A stretch of 64,000 nucleotides of DNA, taken from assembly GCA_947396885.1 (NCBI GenBank), contig OX377202.1, positions 25,048,001 through 25,112,000 on the forward strand, read 5' to 3'. The position numbers and the translations under genes are program-made. Numbering within the stretch: the stretch's first letter is position 1; every line of letters starts with the position of its first letter. The notes beneath the pieces were generated by a model. The model was not told the DNA's origin, searched no databases, and saw only the letters and a program-made list of their open reading frames with translations. This DNA is from Heligmosomoides polygyrus polygyrus. Lineage: Eukaryota > Nematoda > Chromadorea > Rhabditida > Heligmosomidae. This document shows, in pieces, positions 23,049 through 34,350 of the stretch.

Positions 23049-23292
23049 TAATAGCATGCGGTGGTCTACTTCTATCATGTGAAAGGGTTCACTGGGCTGC
23101 TCTGGATTGACGAGCGGATATGTACGCGAGCCGTTGAAGTACGTCAACGACGAGAAGGTACGAAATAATGCAGACCGCTGATCGGAATTGACGTGAATGA
23201 TGTAGACTTAATTACTCCAGTTCAGATCTTTGAGTTTATTCGCCTTCCTCAGTCTTATTTTTGCGACAATCTAGATTCACAATTGAGATATA

Positions 23293-23298
23293 TTTATT
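23293..23298 (-). promoter_or_regulatory. Poly(A) signal AATAAA of the LxxLL gene
   Basis: AATAAA on the minus strand begins 21 nt after the TGA stop (23320-23322), a spacing usual for short nematode 3' UTRs. It supports exon 3 as the terminal exon. Confidence 0.6.
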
Positions 23299-23319
23299 TC
23301 GTCAAAAATCGCACAGAAA

Positions 23320-25666
23320 TCAATTTGAGTCGCCTTCGGTACCAGCACTAGCTGTCTTTGCCATCTTCATGAACGCATACGCCAGATGCAACTTGAACTG
23401 CGTCATCAACGAGCTGTCCGATGGATCGTGTCGTGGCATTGTCATCTGCTCCAGTGCCTGAAATGGTCGTTTTGCACGGCATTTTTGGTGGAACTGCATC
23501 TAACCAAAATTCAACCCTAGGCTTAAACATATTTTCAAACCTTCTAAGAAATCTACCAACCTTTTGAGACTCCGCGGCAAGTCGCTCGTCCAGCCTTGGA
23601 AGATCCAGCAGCTCTCGTATAGTAGCATTCTTCAAGGGGCCCGCAGCTTCCGGTAATACGTCGTCTTGGGACGAGCCATTAATAATCTCGCCTGGACGTG
23701 TTGCTGTGCGTTCATCAGCGGTGCCATTCTCTCCTTTGTTTCGGAGACAGTTTGGCCTAGCAAGAAGCTGCTTAAGGCTTAAGTCTCCATCGAGCGGAGC
23801 ATTCGGCTTTCCCTCTGTTGACGTCGTTGGGACCATCTCCGTTCGACTACGACTTGGCAGCGAAGAGGACATCGGCTGTGGGTGAGTCCTCTTGCGACTT
23901 GAGTGAAGTAGTTGCTGCAGAAGTGGAGATGGGTTCTGGAATCAAAGCGAATCAGTAGCCAAGCCTACCCATGAGTTGCGACAACGAAACCTCTTCCCCT
24001 AAGATCCCAGCCAACTATTTTTAATAGCATCGGCACATATACAATTTTCACGTCGAATTAGACACTTTTCAAACCAAAATGGACACTCTTCGAATCAAAT
24101 TGGATACTCTTATAAGCTGGCCTAAGACTTTTGAAATCAAACCGAATTCTTCCAAATCGAAATTATCTCCAGGCGGATCCATCTGGAGACTCAATAAGAT
24201 GGTTAGAATACTTCCTGTTCAAGAAACTTTTTGTATACCATTCTTTGAAATTTTTCAGTTTAGCTGCTTTAATAAGCGTAGTAACTTTACAAAATTTTCA
24301 CTTGAAAAAAATAAAATTTGTTCTTAAGTACAATAAAAAGGCAAGCATGTAGTGCTAAAAGATCAGATCGCGTCATCCACTCGAAAAGTTCGCCGTAACT
24401 TTGATTTCATGGATAGTGTAAATGCCACATAGTTAGATGTACCATCCATGTGAGGAAATATGTGTTTTCTACAACTGTTTTTCGTTCTATCGTTTCGAAG
24501 TGTGGGACTCCACGCAAACAAAGATTCCTTCAATCGAAAAAAATCACGTCATGGACAAGGGGATGACATAACCTCTTTTTCGCGCTAAAAAGGGCCGCCT
24601 TCCTGTTCTTTAAAATAAGCTTTAAAGCATAGTTTTCCTTCGAAAAATATAAATTTTTAAAATTTTAAACAATGTGTACTGGGTAGGCAAGTAAAACTGC
24701 AAAGAAGGTTATATTAAAATTTTCCTTGAACAAAAAAATATTCTGACATTTTTGGAGAGTCGTCAGTTTAACGTAGAAGAAGCTCATTTCAATTCTAAAG
24801 AGTTTGCTTTGATTTCAATTCTTAGCCTAGCTTAAAAAGGTGTCATACTCGACGTGGTATATCTATTGTTAGAAGAGAAGGGCAGATGATTCGAGAAGTA
24901 AAATGTTGGCCTCGTGCGAGATTCGATTCCTGTTCTCTTGTCCTCCAAGAAAAGATTATATTGACTACATCTCTAGGCACACCATTTTTTTAATCTATCC
25001 ACATATGCACGAGCAGTAGTAAGGCCGGAGAAGGCGCCGAGCACTCCATGAACCTCGGAAAGACGTTCTTGGTTCGGGTCGCCCACGTCAACCAAGCCTT
25101 CCTTTCCTGCAAGGACGCTTCCTACAGAAGCTAAAACAATGACTTGACTATCGCCTGTGCCGAAGAAGTTTTTGTATATCAGATAAATTCTCATCCATAT
25201 TCCCTCCACAGGATTCCTTCAAGGGAGCGGGAATTGATGAGAGCAGCACTTTACTCCGGCCGACCAACAACGACGCCCAATTGAAAGCAAACTGTTATAC
25301 AAAAGCAACGCACTGGACTGGCACATGAAAGGACTGCACTTTCCTATCCAGTGGTTGCCACACTGTGTGCACTAAAATCGCCTTCCAAACGAAACCCCTC
25401 CTCCTCCTAAGGCAGTTCCTTTTTAATTAAGGTCTACTCCTTCCTTTATAGCGGAAAAGAGGGTTCCATCAAATAAAATAATAATAATAACCAAGCATGT
25501 TCGACATCTGCCTGTTAAGCAAGTTTTCGTTGTAGCTCGCCATCACTATGGCATTTAAAAATTTCAATCAAAACCTTTTTTTGTTCTATAAAAATCATAT
25601 GTATCATACCTTTCTGTCGGTTTTCGTGATCATCATACTCGCCTCTTCAACGTCCTTTATGGCCAT
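23320..25666 (-). CDS. Small three-exon protein with LxxLL-type motifs, unknown function
   Basis: Not recognised. Exon 1 (25610-25666) starts at the first ATG after an in-frame stop and ends AAAG|GTATGA. Exon 2 is 23561-23935 (acceptor GATTCCAG). A 61-nt intron (23500-23560) follows, then exon 3 (23320-23499). All junctions are phase 0, giving 203 residues. Exon 2 contains LLQQLL, LKQLL and IRELL, which resemble the LxxLL motifs coactivators use to bind nuclear receptors; exon 3 has FKLHLAYAFMKMAK. No signal peptide or membrane segment. AATAAA lies 21 nt beyond the stop. Intron 1 contains a repeat of the CAAATCAAA family and a decayed SINE. Reading through the small intron also keeps a frame open (ending at 23348) but gives less protein-like sequence. 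Exon 1 is the least certain part. Confidence 0.6.
24035..24830. repeat. Dispersed repeat with CAAATCAAA/GACACT ends, copy 2
   Basis: It starts with GACACTTTTCAAACCAAAAT and GGACACTCTTCGAATCAAAT, has an A/T-rich middle, and ends with GTTTGCTTTGATTTCAATTC. It lies in the first intron of the LxxLL gene. Confidence 0.6.
25006..25160 (+). mobile_element. tRNA-derived SINE, decayed
   Basis: Only the B-box region (GTTCTTGGTTCGGGTCGCCC) and CGTCAACCAAGCCTTCC are clearly recognisable; the head is eroded. Confidence 0.5.
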
Positions 25667-25969
25667 TTCCTTCTATGACTTTGATATGGAAGTAAGAACT
25701 GCAATGCAAGAAGCTGATTAAATCCATGAAGCTGATAAAACGCACAAATAGAGATTTTGCGAAAATCGCTCTGGGAAGAAAAGTGAATATTTTCTTGTGA
25801 AGTCGCACTAGAATAACAGTAGTCTAATATATGTGCTAGGGCGTCCTTGGGACGCACTATGTACTACATTTCTATGCGAGGAATTCGGATATATACATGA
25901 CTTTTATGACTGTAGACGACGTCAACTCGCTTTGCCCTCTGATCAATCAAACCTCCTGTCCCTGTTTTG

Positions 25970-26128
25970 AATTGGTATCAGGCTTCTCCGGGTAGAATAA
26001 AGAATGGGTTGTCTACGGCAAGTATGTAGGGCAACTGTGTAATCTTACTTCTTCCACCACATCTCATTAAGTACATAGAATGCGTGGCTCATACCACAAA
26101 ATGATTTAATAAGCCCGGTTTTTCTCAA
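25970..26128 (+). mobile_element. tRNA-derived SINE, 3' fragment
   Basis: The body starts at GAATTGGTATCAGGCTTCTC and runs to AGAATGCGTGGCTCATACCA; the tRNA-like head is absent. Confidence 0.5.
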
Positions 26129-27117
26129 GTTACCCTGCGCTATTGTTTGGATAACTGGAGCTTTATCTATTTTTGAGCCAGGTACAATGCAAACCCTCAA
26201 TTTTTGCTTGTGAAGAAGTTTGGACGACTTTGGAACTCAGTCGAACACCTCGGCCGATTCGCGGGTGTGCATGAGAGCTTCTTTTCGGCTGCACCGCCTT
26301 CTGCGTGTATATGGAGCTACAAGGGCAATTTCCTCAACTGCCATGTAAACGTGATTCAAGAAGTGCAGCTTGCAGGGTTCAAAACAGACTAGCCGCAAAA
26401 TTGTTGAGAGGAAATCGTCCCTTCAAACATTCCTGTGATGACGTTTTTGGAATAACAAAGCATTATTCCAGTGGCTATGGGACAAAAGAATGAGAATAAG
26501 AACCCATGAGTAGCTTAGAGGCGAGGCTCAAGTTACCTTCCTGCGAAATGAAAGGAAGGCTGCTCAAATACTGCCCGAGGTGGCAGTAAGAAGAGAAATT
26601 CACAAAAGGAACAGTTTAGATTGACTTTAGAAAGAAGGTAAGGAAAAAGAAGAAAAGAAAGAACGGCAAGGTTGAGGGGGGGGGGGGGCAGGATTCCTGG
26701 AATTAAGGGAATATGTGGAAAAATATGGAAGCTTTACTAATGCATACATCGCGCAAGTAAGTGTGGAGGCTTTTCTAGATAGAATAATTGAGGTACAGTA
26801 GGCAAAAGGACCTGGTTGAGAGCAGCGGCCTATGATACTACTACCATAGGTGCTAGACCACCTGTTACCTATGTAAGGTGGACCATACAAGTATTGATAT
26901 ACGGAAGTAGGTGCGCACCCCGGTAGGTTACCCTGATGGGAGGCCATAAGCCAAGCTTACTGCTCGCATCTTCATTCGAAAGGCAGTTGATAAAAGACAC
27001 ACAATTTATTAGATTTATTAGGTTCTCGCGAAGCACTGTCGGTGTTCCACATCAGTAAAGCGCCTTGATGTGAATTATCACTAATAGTCTACTTAAAAGT
27101 GGTGGCAAAGTTCTATA
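26129..27117. other. No recognised gene, 26.1-27.1 kb
   Basis: Includes a poly-G run at about 26677-26688 and short open frames on both strands with no supported identity. Confidence 0.5.
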
Positions 27118-27402
27118 AGGATAAGGATAAAGGACGGCGTTATTCAATCCCCTTTGGAGTGCGCCGCGCATTCTACTTCTACGTCGTGGAGGCAGTTGAA
27201 TGCGTATTTGGCCACACAATGACTTGCGTTGGCCAGCCGATGAACAAGTCAGCGCTCTATCCCTCTATGACAACTCTGGAACCAATTTACCTACCCCGGA
27301 GGGATGGAAGGCTTGGTTGGCCTGGGCGAGAAATCCGAACCAGGAACCTGGTATAGGGTGCAGACGACAGCCGGCGTCTCCTCCAACTGCGTTTCACGCG
27401 CC
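27118..27402 (-). mobile_element. tRNA-derived SINE copy
   Basis: On the minus strand it ends AGGATAAAGGACGGCG (3' side) and has GGATTTCTCGCCCAGGCC and GCACCCTATACCAGG near the head. The A box is worn but recognisable. Confidence 0.83.
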
Positions 27403-27647
27403 CAGAGTTCTATAGCATTTATAAAACAAACACAATGCATTGGATGGTTTTCCGAGCCAACATTCAACGGCAATACTGTCTTGTGTGCAGATAGCAGACG
27501 TCCATAATAAGCTTGAGTGAACAGTTTCCGCAGTTGGACGTCACCTCAGTCGAGTGATATCTGTCTAGGCAAAAATTCTCTCCTCATCCTCATTTGACAC
27601 CATTTCCTCACTGGAAGCCTCTACTATCTTATTCTTCCTCCTTACAG

Positions 27648-27743
27648 CACTGTTATCCTTGCTCCGATTAAGTTCCGAACTCTCAGTCTTATTGAGAGCA
27701 ATCATTGATGAAAATGAAGGAAAATTGAGTGCCATACAGGCAG
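27648..27743 (+). CDS. Orphan exon-like segment (31 codons)
   Basis: Flanked by a good acceptor (TTCCTCCTTACAG) and a good donor (GCAG|GTAAGT). The open frame contains LLSLLRLSSELSVLLRAIID and ENEGKLSAIQA. No partner exons were identified, and the minus strand of the same stretch is also open (27565-27759), so this could be chance. Confidence 0.25.
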
Positions 27744-28213
27744 GTAAGTGTGCTACCACGACCTTACACCTTTCTTACTTTGCTTTAGTAATGGAACTAA
27801 CTATTCCACAGCATAATTGTGGGCCGAAAATATACCGACGCACCTAGGAGAGAGCGCACCTCATAACACATATTTCGACGGAAAATTGCGTAAATTAATG
27901 AAAACTGAAGAGTGACAACCACACAAGAAAAACGTGGTACAAAAATGTCTTCCAGTTAAAAACGTGCCAAACAACGACGAGAAGATAATTCTTGAATACC
28001 CGGTTTACTTTGGTCCCATTAATTCCAAAAATATATTTAAGAAAATATAGAACCCTGTCGTTAAATTAAAATCGACGCTTTAATTGGTGTTATTCCCGAC
28101 AAATTACAGTGTTTTAACTGTATTGCTTCCTGCGCTTGGCGACGAATAGTTGAAGCAGAGGCCCAACGGTAACATCTACTGGACAATGCTACGTCCAGTC
28201 CTAGATTTGGGCA

Positions 28214-28385
28214 TCAAGTGGTGTTTTGTATCCCCACACTCCACTCTGAATCTGCTCGAGAGTACAGAATCTGCCTATTGTTAGGATCGTTAACAGGCTT
28301 CTCAAAGGATGAGTTGTCTTGGATTGGAGAAGCAGGCAACTGCCCCTGGTTTGGTAAGTCCTCCAAATTAGGAATGTGAGCACCC
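28214..28385 (-). CDS. Orphan exon-like segment, terminal (56 codons and stop)
   Basis: A minus-strand frame without an ATG reads AHIPNLEDLPNQGQLP and later RQILYSRADSEWSVG, ending TGA; a weak TTAAG acceptor precedes it. The sequence is protein-like in composition, but no linked exon was found. Confidence 0.25.
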
Positions 28386-28429
28386 CTTAAGTATAATTAT
28401 TAAATACAAATTAAGTTTTACCATATAGG

Positions 28430-28709
28430 ATAGGGGTTAAGAACAAAGAGAAGGGCTATTCCATCTCCTTTGGGATGCGCCACGCACTCTACCTCAGCAA
28501 GAACTCGTGGAGGCGATTTGAATGCGTGTTTGGCCTATGAAAGACTTTCGGTGAGGCGCCGAGGACAAGTGTTTTCATTCCAAACAAGTCTGATACCAAT
28601 TCACCGACCCCGGAGCGATAGAAGGCTGGGTTGGCGTGGGCGGGAAATCCGAACTGGTATCGGGTGCAGGCGACAGGTGGCGCCTCCTCCGACTGCGCTA
28701 CACGCGCCA
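28430..28709 (-). mobile_element. tRNA-derived SINE copy
   Basis: The minus-strand head GGCGCGTGTAGCGCAGTCGG is well preserved. A 3-5 bp deletion near the B box leaves TTCGGATTTCCCGCCC. The body matches other copies. Confidence 0.83.
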
Positions 28710-29093
28710 CGGTAATTTAATGCGAACTAAATTTCGATATTCAGTTCACATTAATTTAATGGCAACGTACTCATTCAAGAGCAGCCTACGCGCATACCCG
28801 AAAAGTGTCCACTGCAAGTGGGTTTAATTTAATTTTAATAGTGTCCAATTTGTCAAGAAAATAATATATTATATAATTATTTCCCACATAATGGCTGCAT
28901 TTATATCCATCATTTGTAGACATCACCGCTACAAAAATCACCGGCCAAAAAGCCTTGTAGAGCTGTGTCCCTGCTTAAGAGATATTATCAAGTAAGAAGT
29001 TCACGCATAGGATAAGCCGCTGTTCTACTACTAGGCAAAAGATGGTCGAGAAGAGAGGAGCAGTGGTGGAAAATGAGCAGAGTAATAGGTCGT

Positions 29094-29327
29094 CTAATGC
29101 GATAGCCAGATGGGCGAGGAGGAGTGTGGGTCATTGTCGGGGGTCACGGAGGACAGGTCAGCTACGGTCAAGCGGAGGTCAGCGAGGCTCGTAGCTGGAG
29201 GAGCAAAAGCGGAAGATGGCGGAGACGACAAGTGGTTCTGTTTTGGATGACGGATCTCACGTCGCTCTCCTACTGGGCACATAGATTCACCCAAAAAAGC
29301 GGGAGGTTTAGGACAAACTCTCCGCAA
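29094..29327 (-). CDS. Orphan open frame, Ser/Pro-rich (minus)
   Basis: Contains HLSSPPSSAFAPPATSLADL and SSVTPDNDPHSSSPIW. The frame extends a little upstream of its ATG. No splice partner or homologue was recognised. The plus strand is open too. Confidence 0.2.
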   Translation of the reverse strand: MRRVCPKPPAFLGESMCPVGERREIRHPKQNHLSSPPSSAFAPPATSLADLRLTVADLSSVTPDNDPHSSSPIWLSH

Positions 29328-29918
29328 ACTAGCACCAGCACAACAGACTGTGCACCTGGGTCACCGCTATGGAGCATTACTATTGGCGGACAGCAGAGAA
29401 GTAGGGTGGGATGATGGAGACCGGACTCACGTTCCATGTTTGTACGTTGGAAAGTTGAAAGTAGTACCGTCCTGATCCGGATTCATAAATGTCTTTACCA
29501 AGAGTTATGTAGGTAGAGGATATAAATTAGAGCTTTATCTGGAATTCACAAAAGTGTGGAGGTGGGTGAGTGGTCTAGAAATATATCATTCACCGAATTA
29601 TATCATGTCATAAATACCAAATCATGTCCACTATCCTCTGTTGACAAACTTGTCAATTACAAATAACCTATTAGCTTATCAATCGTGAGTCCAGCTTCAG
29701 GTTTGTCACTCGACGAGCGCCCGAATTCCGTAGGTAAAGTTTGATTGGAGCGTTCTTTGCATATATTAGATCAAAAGGTTCGTTTAAAGATACGGAGAAG
29801 CAAATCTCGTGTGGATCGTTCTCTTTTCTATTTATTTTTTATTTTTATAGGTATTTTATAACTTGACAAAGTATAGCTATTTAGTTAGTCAATTTCTACG
29901 TTTCGATGTAGTAAAGCG

Positions 29919-30010
29919 GCACGTGATGGCGCAGTCGGAGAAAGTGACGGCTGTTGTCCGCGCTCCTAACATTGTCGGTGAAGGATAACACTGGCTAGGT
30001 TCTCGGCTGG
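29919..30010 (+). mobile_element. tRNA-derived SINE head, truncated
   Basis: GCACGTGATGGCGCAGTCGG with the A box and the following CGGCTGTTGTCCGCGC. It then jumps to body sequence and stops at the truncated mariner (30013-31147). Confidence 0.6.
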
Positions 30011-30012
30011 CT

Positions 30013-31147
30013 GTTATTCCATCAGCGAAAAAATTAGGTGGTCGAGATTCGACAAACTCCACGAAAGCTGCTTTGCTTTGGTCGTGATTGGTAAAGGTTT
30101 TACCAGCGAGAAGGTTCTGAAAGTGTTCGAAAAGAGGTGGTAGCCTGTTGACGAGTGGTCTAGAGAATATGGCGGGTGAGGCAGAACTTCAACCCTAATT
30201 CTTTCAATTTTCGAATAGCGATTTGTGAAACGTGTGGGCGGGCGTTATCGTGCAAAAGAATCGTGCCTCTTCTCTTGACCAATGCTGGCTGAAGTTGACG
30301 GAGTTTTCGGTGCGTTTCGTCGATTTCCTTACAGTAGGACTCTGCTGTGATCGTTTGGCCTGGTGCCAAAAAGTTGTAGTGGATCACACCAGCTGCCGAC
30401 CACCACACAGTGACCGCTACCTTTTTTGGTGGAGGTTCGTCTATGGAAAATGCCTAGGGGATTCGTCGGCATCCAACCACTGTCCGGAACGTTTCTTGTT
30501 ATCAAGAGAATCCACTTTTCATCACAAGTGATAAGTCGATCCAAAAACGGGTCAGTTTTGTTGCATAAAAGTAGAGAAGAACAAATCCCGAAACGTGACA
30601 ATTTTTGCCGCTCACTCAACTCTTGGGGTCTTTTCGAGCCTTTTCACCTTCCTAAGGCGTTCCAAAGCATTCGCAACAGCAATTTTTACCGACGTCGAGC
30701 TCTTCCGGAACCACGCGAACTGTTCGGGGTGGTTCAGCTTCCATCAATTTCTTCAACTCGTCGTCTGGGATTGCTCTAGGTCGTCCGCTAGGGGAGTCAT
30801 CTTCGAGGCTGAAATCTCCGGTCCGAAATTTACTGAAACACTGGCGCACAGTGCCTTCTCCAACAGTATTGGACCCCCACACTTGACTGATTTGTTGAGC
30901 TGTCTCGGCTGCGGTTTGCCTCCATTTGGAGTTAAAACAAAATATCGTTCAAAATTGCTCCTTCGACATACTTCAATAAGCCCTTCAAGAACGGAGATAT
31001 GAAACAACAATGAGTATAAATTATTTAGTCAGATAGAGCTAAAAATTCTGCACAGAAAATAGTATTAATGCGCAATGCAAGTTGAATGTTTACTCAATAA
31101 TAGACGCATGAAAAATAGTAACACTGAGAACTTTTCGGACAACCTAA
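30013..31147 (-). mobile_element. Mariner-family fragment, same family as 32500-33698, one end missing
   Basis: The right TIR is intact (GACAACCTAA followed by TA at 31148-31149). The left end, about 170 bp including its TIR, is lost at the junction with a truncated SINE. Recognisable minus-strand pieces are GEGTVRQCFSKFRTGDFSLE, FLDRLITCDEKW, TVWWSAAG-like sequence and [12 protein letters not shown], spread over three frames. It is inactive. Confidence 0.88.
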
Positions 31148-32499
31148 TACTAGAGATGGTCCTCAGATAAAGATTCAAATTACAAAAGCCAAATGTAATA
31201 TAGTGTCGACCGAGCTGGTACCGTACTTCAAAAATGTTCGAAGACAAACATCTTATTGAACAGTTAAGGCAATATAAAAGAATCATTGACAGGTGTCTCC
31301 AGGATGTTCCTTAATAGTTTACTTCCTTCTGTTGTTGTTTTGACTGTCGTCTGCAGCTAACACATCTAACAATACATGTTTTATCAGTTCTGTTTTGGTT
31401 TTTAACATACAGTACCGCCGCTAAACATTCAATCAAACGACGTTTGCGACGCAAAAACGCGTTTTTTGCGTCGCATCATGATAACTTTGTTCAAAATAAA
31501 GGCTTTCTCACCAAAATTTACAAGAGCTCCTAGCATCATCCTACCTACCAATGGGCATGCAATCGCCATTAAAAAGTGGATGGAAGCCTGAAAACAAGTG
31601 CCGCAATTAAGGAGGGTCCTAATTGCTGTGACCCGACCCAACACTGTCGCCGAGTCTCGACTAATTATGTCCCAAGGCAGAATTACTGCTGCCCAGTTGA
31701 ATTTTAAAATTCTTAAACCTAATTAAATTGTATTTTCTTGCTGCTCATGACCTTCTCCTTGCTGCGACAATTCATTTGGTACCAAATTTGGCAGGAAAAT
31801 GTCAGCTGCTTCAACTGATTTTGTTTATTTCAACGGAAGCATCCTCAGTTTAAACCTGTTATTGTAGCTTGCAATCAACTCATCTTTAAGGAGGGAAAAT
31901 GACATAGAAAATTTACGTTTCGAGTTCACTTTGGGCATTTGGTGTTGGTTGCAATTCGTCAAAACTGCAAGTGAACCTTGTTAAAGAGCACTCCCTGTCG
32001 CCGATTTTGGCTGCGAATATCTACGTCCTAAGCAAAGGAGTTAGTCCAAAAATATGTTGGCTAACCGTACGCAATGTAAAGACTCCAAATATCAAATATC
32101 GAGAAGCCAGTTAATCAGATGCCCGAATTTCAGCTGGTTAAAGTGAAGACTTCTTTCAAAAGTGCGGCTGAGCTTCTACAGCGTTTCATGCTCAGTCCTT
32201 GCAGAATGAATGCTGGGAGGCCCAGAATTCATATTAAGTATTTTTTCGCTCAAAATTTTCAACCAGTCCAGACGCCAATATTTTGACGCACCAGATCGAG
32301 CGTCGATGTCTTCTTCGACCATAATTGCACTGACCTGACATGCCCTACAGAGCCATTGCACTCGGCTGCGTGATCAACGAATCCCTCACTTCTCTTTCTC
32401 GTAGCTACGGGCCTGTTCGACCTTATGCAGCTCACCAATATCGATCTATGCTGCCAAATCTTGAGGATCTTTTGGGTTTTCCGGATTGCACACATCATA

Positions 32500-33698
32500 T
32501 TAGGTTGTCCGGGAAGTTCTCAGCGTTTCGAGTGCTTCATTTTAACTAACATAACTTTCTCAAATCTTATCGGATTTATTCGAAATAAGCACTGCTGGAG
32601 TCAGCACACTTTTGCCAACGGGGAACCAGTCGACTTATTCCATCAACGAAAGAATTAGGTGGTCGAGATCCGATAAAATTCACGAAAGCTGTTTTGGCTT
32701 GGTGTTGACTGGTGAAGGTTTTACCAGCGAGAAAGTTCTGAAAGTGTTTGAAAAGATGGCAGTCGGTTGGTGAGAGGTCTGGAGAATATGACGTGTGAGG
32801 CAGAATTTCAACCCTTAGTACGTTTAATGTTCATGTGGTGATTTGCGAAACGTGTAGCGGGCGCTATCGTGCAAAAGAATGGCGCCTCTTGTGCTGACCA
32901 ATGCTAACTGAAGTTGACTCGATTTCGGTGCATTTCGTCGATTTCCTTACAGCAGGATTGCTGTGATCATTGGCCTAGCGCCGAAAAGTTGTAATGGATC
33001 ACACCAGCCGCCGACCACCACACAGTGACCATTACCTCTTTTGGTGGAGGTTCGCCTTCGGAAAATGCCTAGGGGGTTCATCTTCGTGCAACCACTCTCC
33101 GGTACTTTTCCTGTTATCATACAAACTCTACTTTTCATCACAAGTGATGATTCGATCCAAAAATGGGTCCGTTTTGTTGCGTGAAAGGTGAGAAGAACAA
33201 ATCTCGAAACGTGACAATTTTTGCCGCTCACTCTACTCTTGGGGCACCCTCTTTTCAAGCTTTTTCACCTTCCCAAGACGTTTCAAAGCATCCGCAACAG
33301 CAGTTCTACTGACGTCTAGCTCGTCCGCGATTTCACGAGCTGTTTGGGATGGTTCTGCTTCCACCAATTCCTTCAACTCGTCGTCCTGGATTGCTCTAGA
33401 TCAACCGCTACGGGATGATCTTCGAGGCTGAAATCTCCAGTCCGGATTTTACTGAAGCACTGGCGCACAGTGCCTTCTCCAACTCTATTAGGCCCCTCGA
33501 TATGTCGAGCTGTCTCGGATGCGAATTGTCCCAGTTTGAAGTTGAAATAAAATATCGCTCGGAATTGCTCTTTCGACATACTCCAATAAGCTCTTCAAGA
33601 ACAGAAATATAATGCGCAATACAAGTTGAATTTTTACTTCATAATAGACGAATGAAAGATAGCAACGCAAAACGCTGAGAATTTTCCGGACAACCTAA
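32500..33698 (-). mobile_element. Mariner-family element with decayed transposase, 1199 bp
   Basis: TIRs of the form TTAGGTTGTCCGGGAAGTTC are flanked by TA (32498-32499 and 33699-33700). The minus-strand transposase is broken by frameshifts and stops. Pieces include SKEQFRAIFYFNFKLGQFAS, VGEGTVRQCFSKIRTGDFSL, and degraded versions of the central region. It lies between the inverted arms of the 4.1-kb element at 31410-35532. It is a different family from the mariner at 57895-59177 (the TIR reads GTCC in place of GTAA). Confidence 0.88.
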
Positions 33699-33945
33699 TA
33701 ACATGAGTTTGTTGGCTGAAAATTTCAGAACGATTTCTTTCATGCTTTCATTCACTTACTCAAAAACTGAACAGTTCGCTTGAAGTTTTATAAAATTCTC
33801 ATTTTTTGTAGAAAATAATGGTATATATCCTGTTCTAAAGAGCAGAACAGCGGCAGTTTTTAGTAAACAACATAACAAAGAAGTTTGTAAAAAAAAACAC
33901 ATATTCTCACCTTGATACTCCATGTAAGCAGCGTTCACACTGTTA

Positions 33946-34350
33946 GGGGTGGGCAAAAGTAATGAGACAAATTGAAAAAATTCTTCTTTCTCTTATAACA
34001 TCTCTTTATAACTCAATTACAATTCAACGATGGGGAGGAATGTGTATGCCATTAAGGTCAATGACTTGCTGCCATCGCTAAGCCAACTTCCCGATACCAT
34101 CCTTCCAGAACCGCTTGGGCCTGATGTTGATCAACTGCCCGATATGGTTGTCAAGGACTGCTTGCGTTCTTGTGTCCCTTCCGACCAGGAAGTCCCGTAG
34201 GCCCAAGAAGTGGTGGTAGTCGCATGGAGAGATGTCCGGCGAATACGGTGGATGACGCATGTGAACGTAGCCCAGCTTGGTACGCTTATCCGTGGTCACT
34301 TGTTCCCGATGAGGTGCGGCGTTGTCGAAGAGGACTTCCTTGACGAGCTG
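33946..34350 (-). mobile_element. Truncated copy of the G-run mariner-like element
   Basis: This matches the 3' part of the element at 22146-23048 in inverse orientation: terminal GGGGTGGGCAAAAGTAATGA, then transposase C-terminal sequence with HPPYSPDISPCDYH and FLVGRDTRTQAVLDNHI. It is truncated at about 34350 and lies inside the composite element 31410-35532. Confidence 0.8.

Noticed and set aside
23348..23872. Single continuous 174-codon gene
   Set aside because: Removing the 61-nt GT...AG segment gives a more protein-like end, and the stop then falls next to AATAAA; the continuous frame also lacks the upstream in-phase exon sequence.
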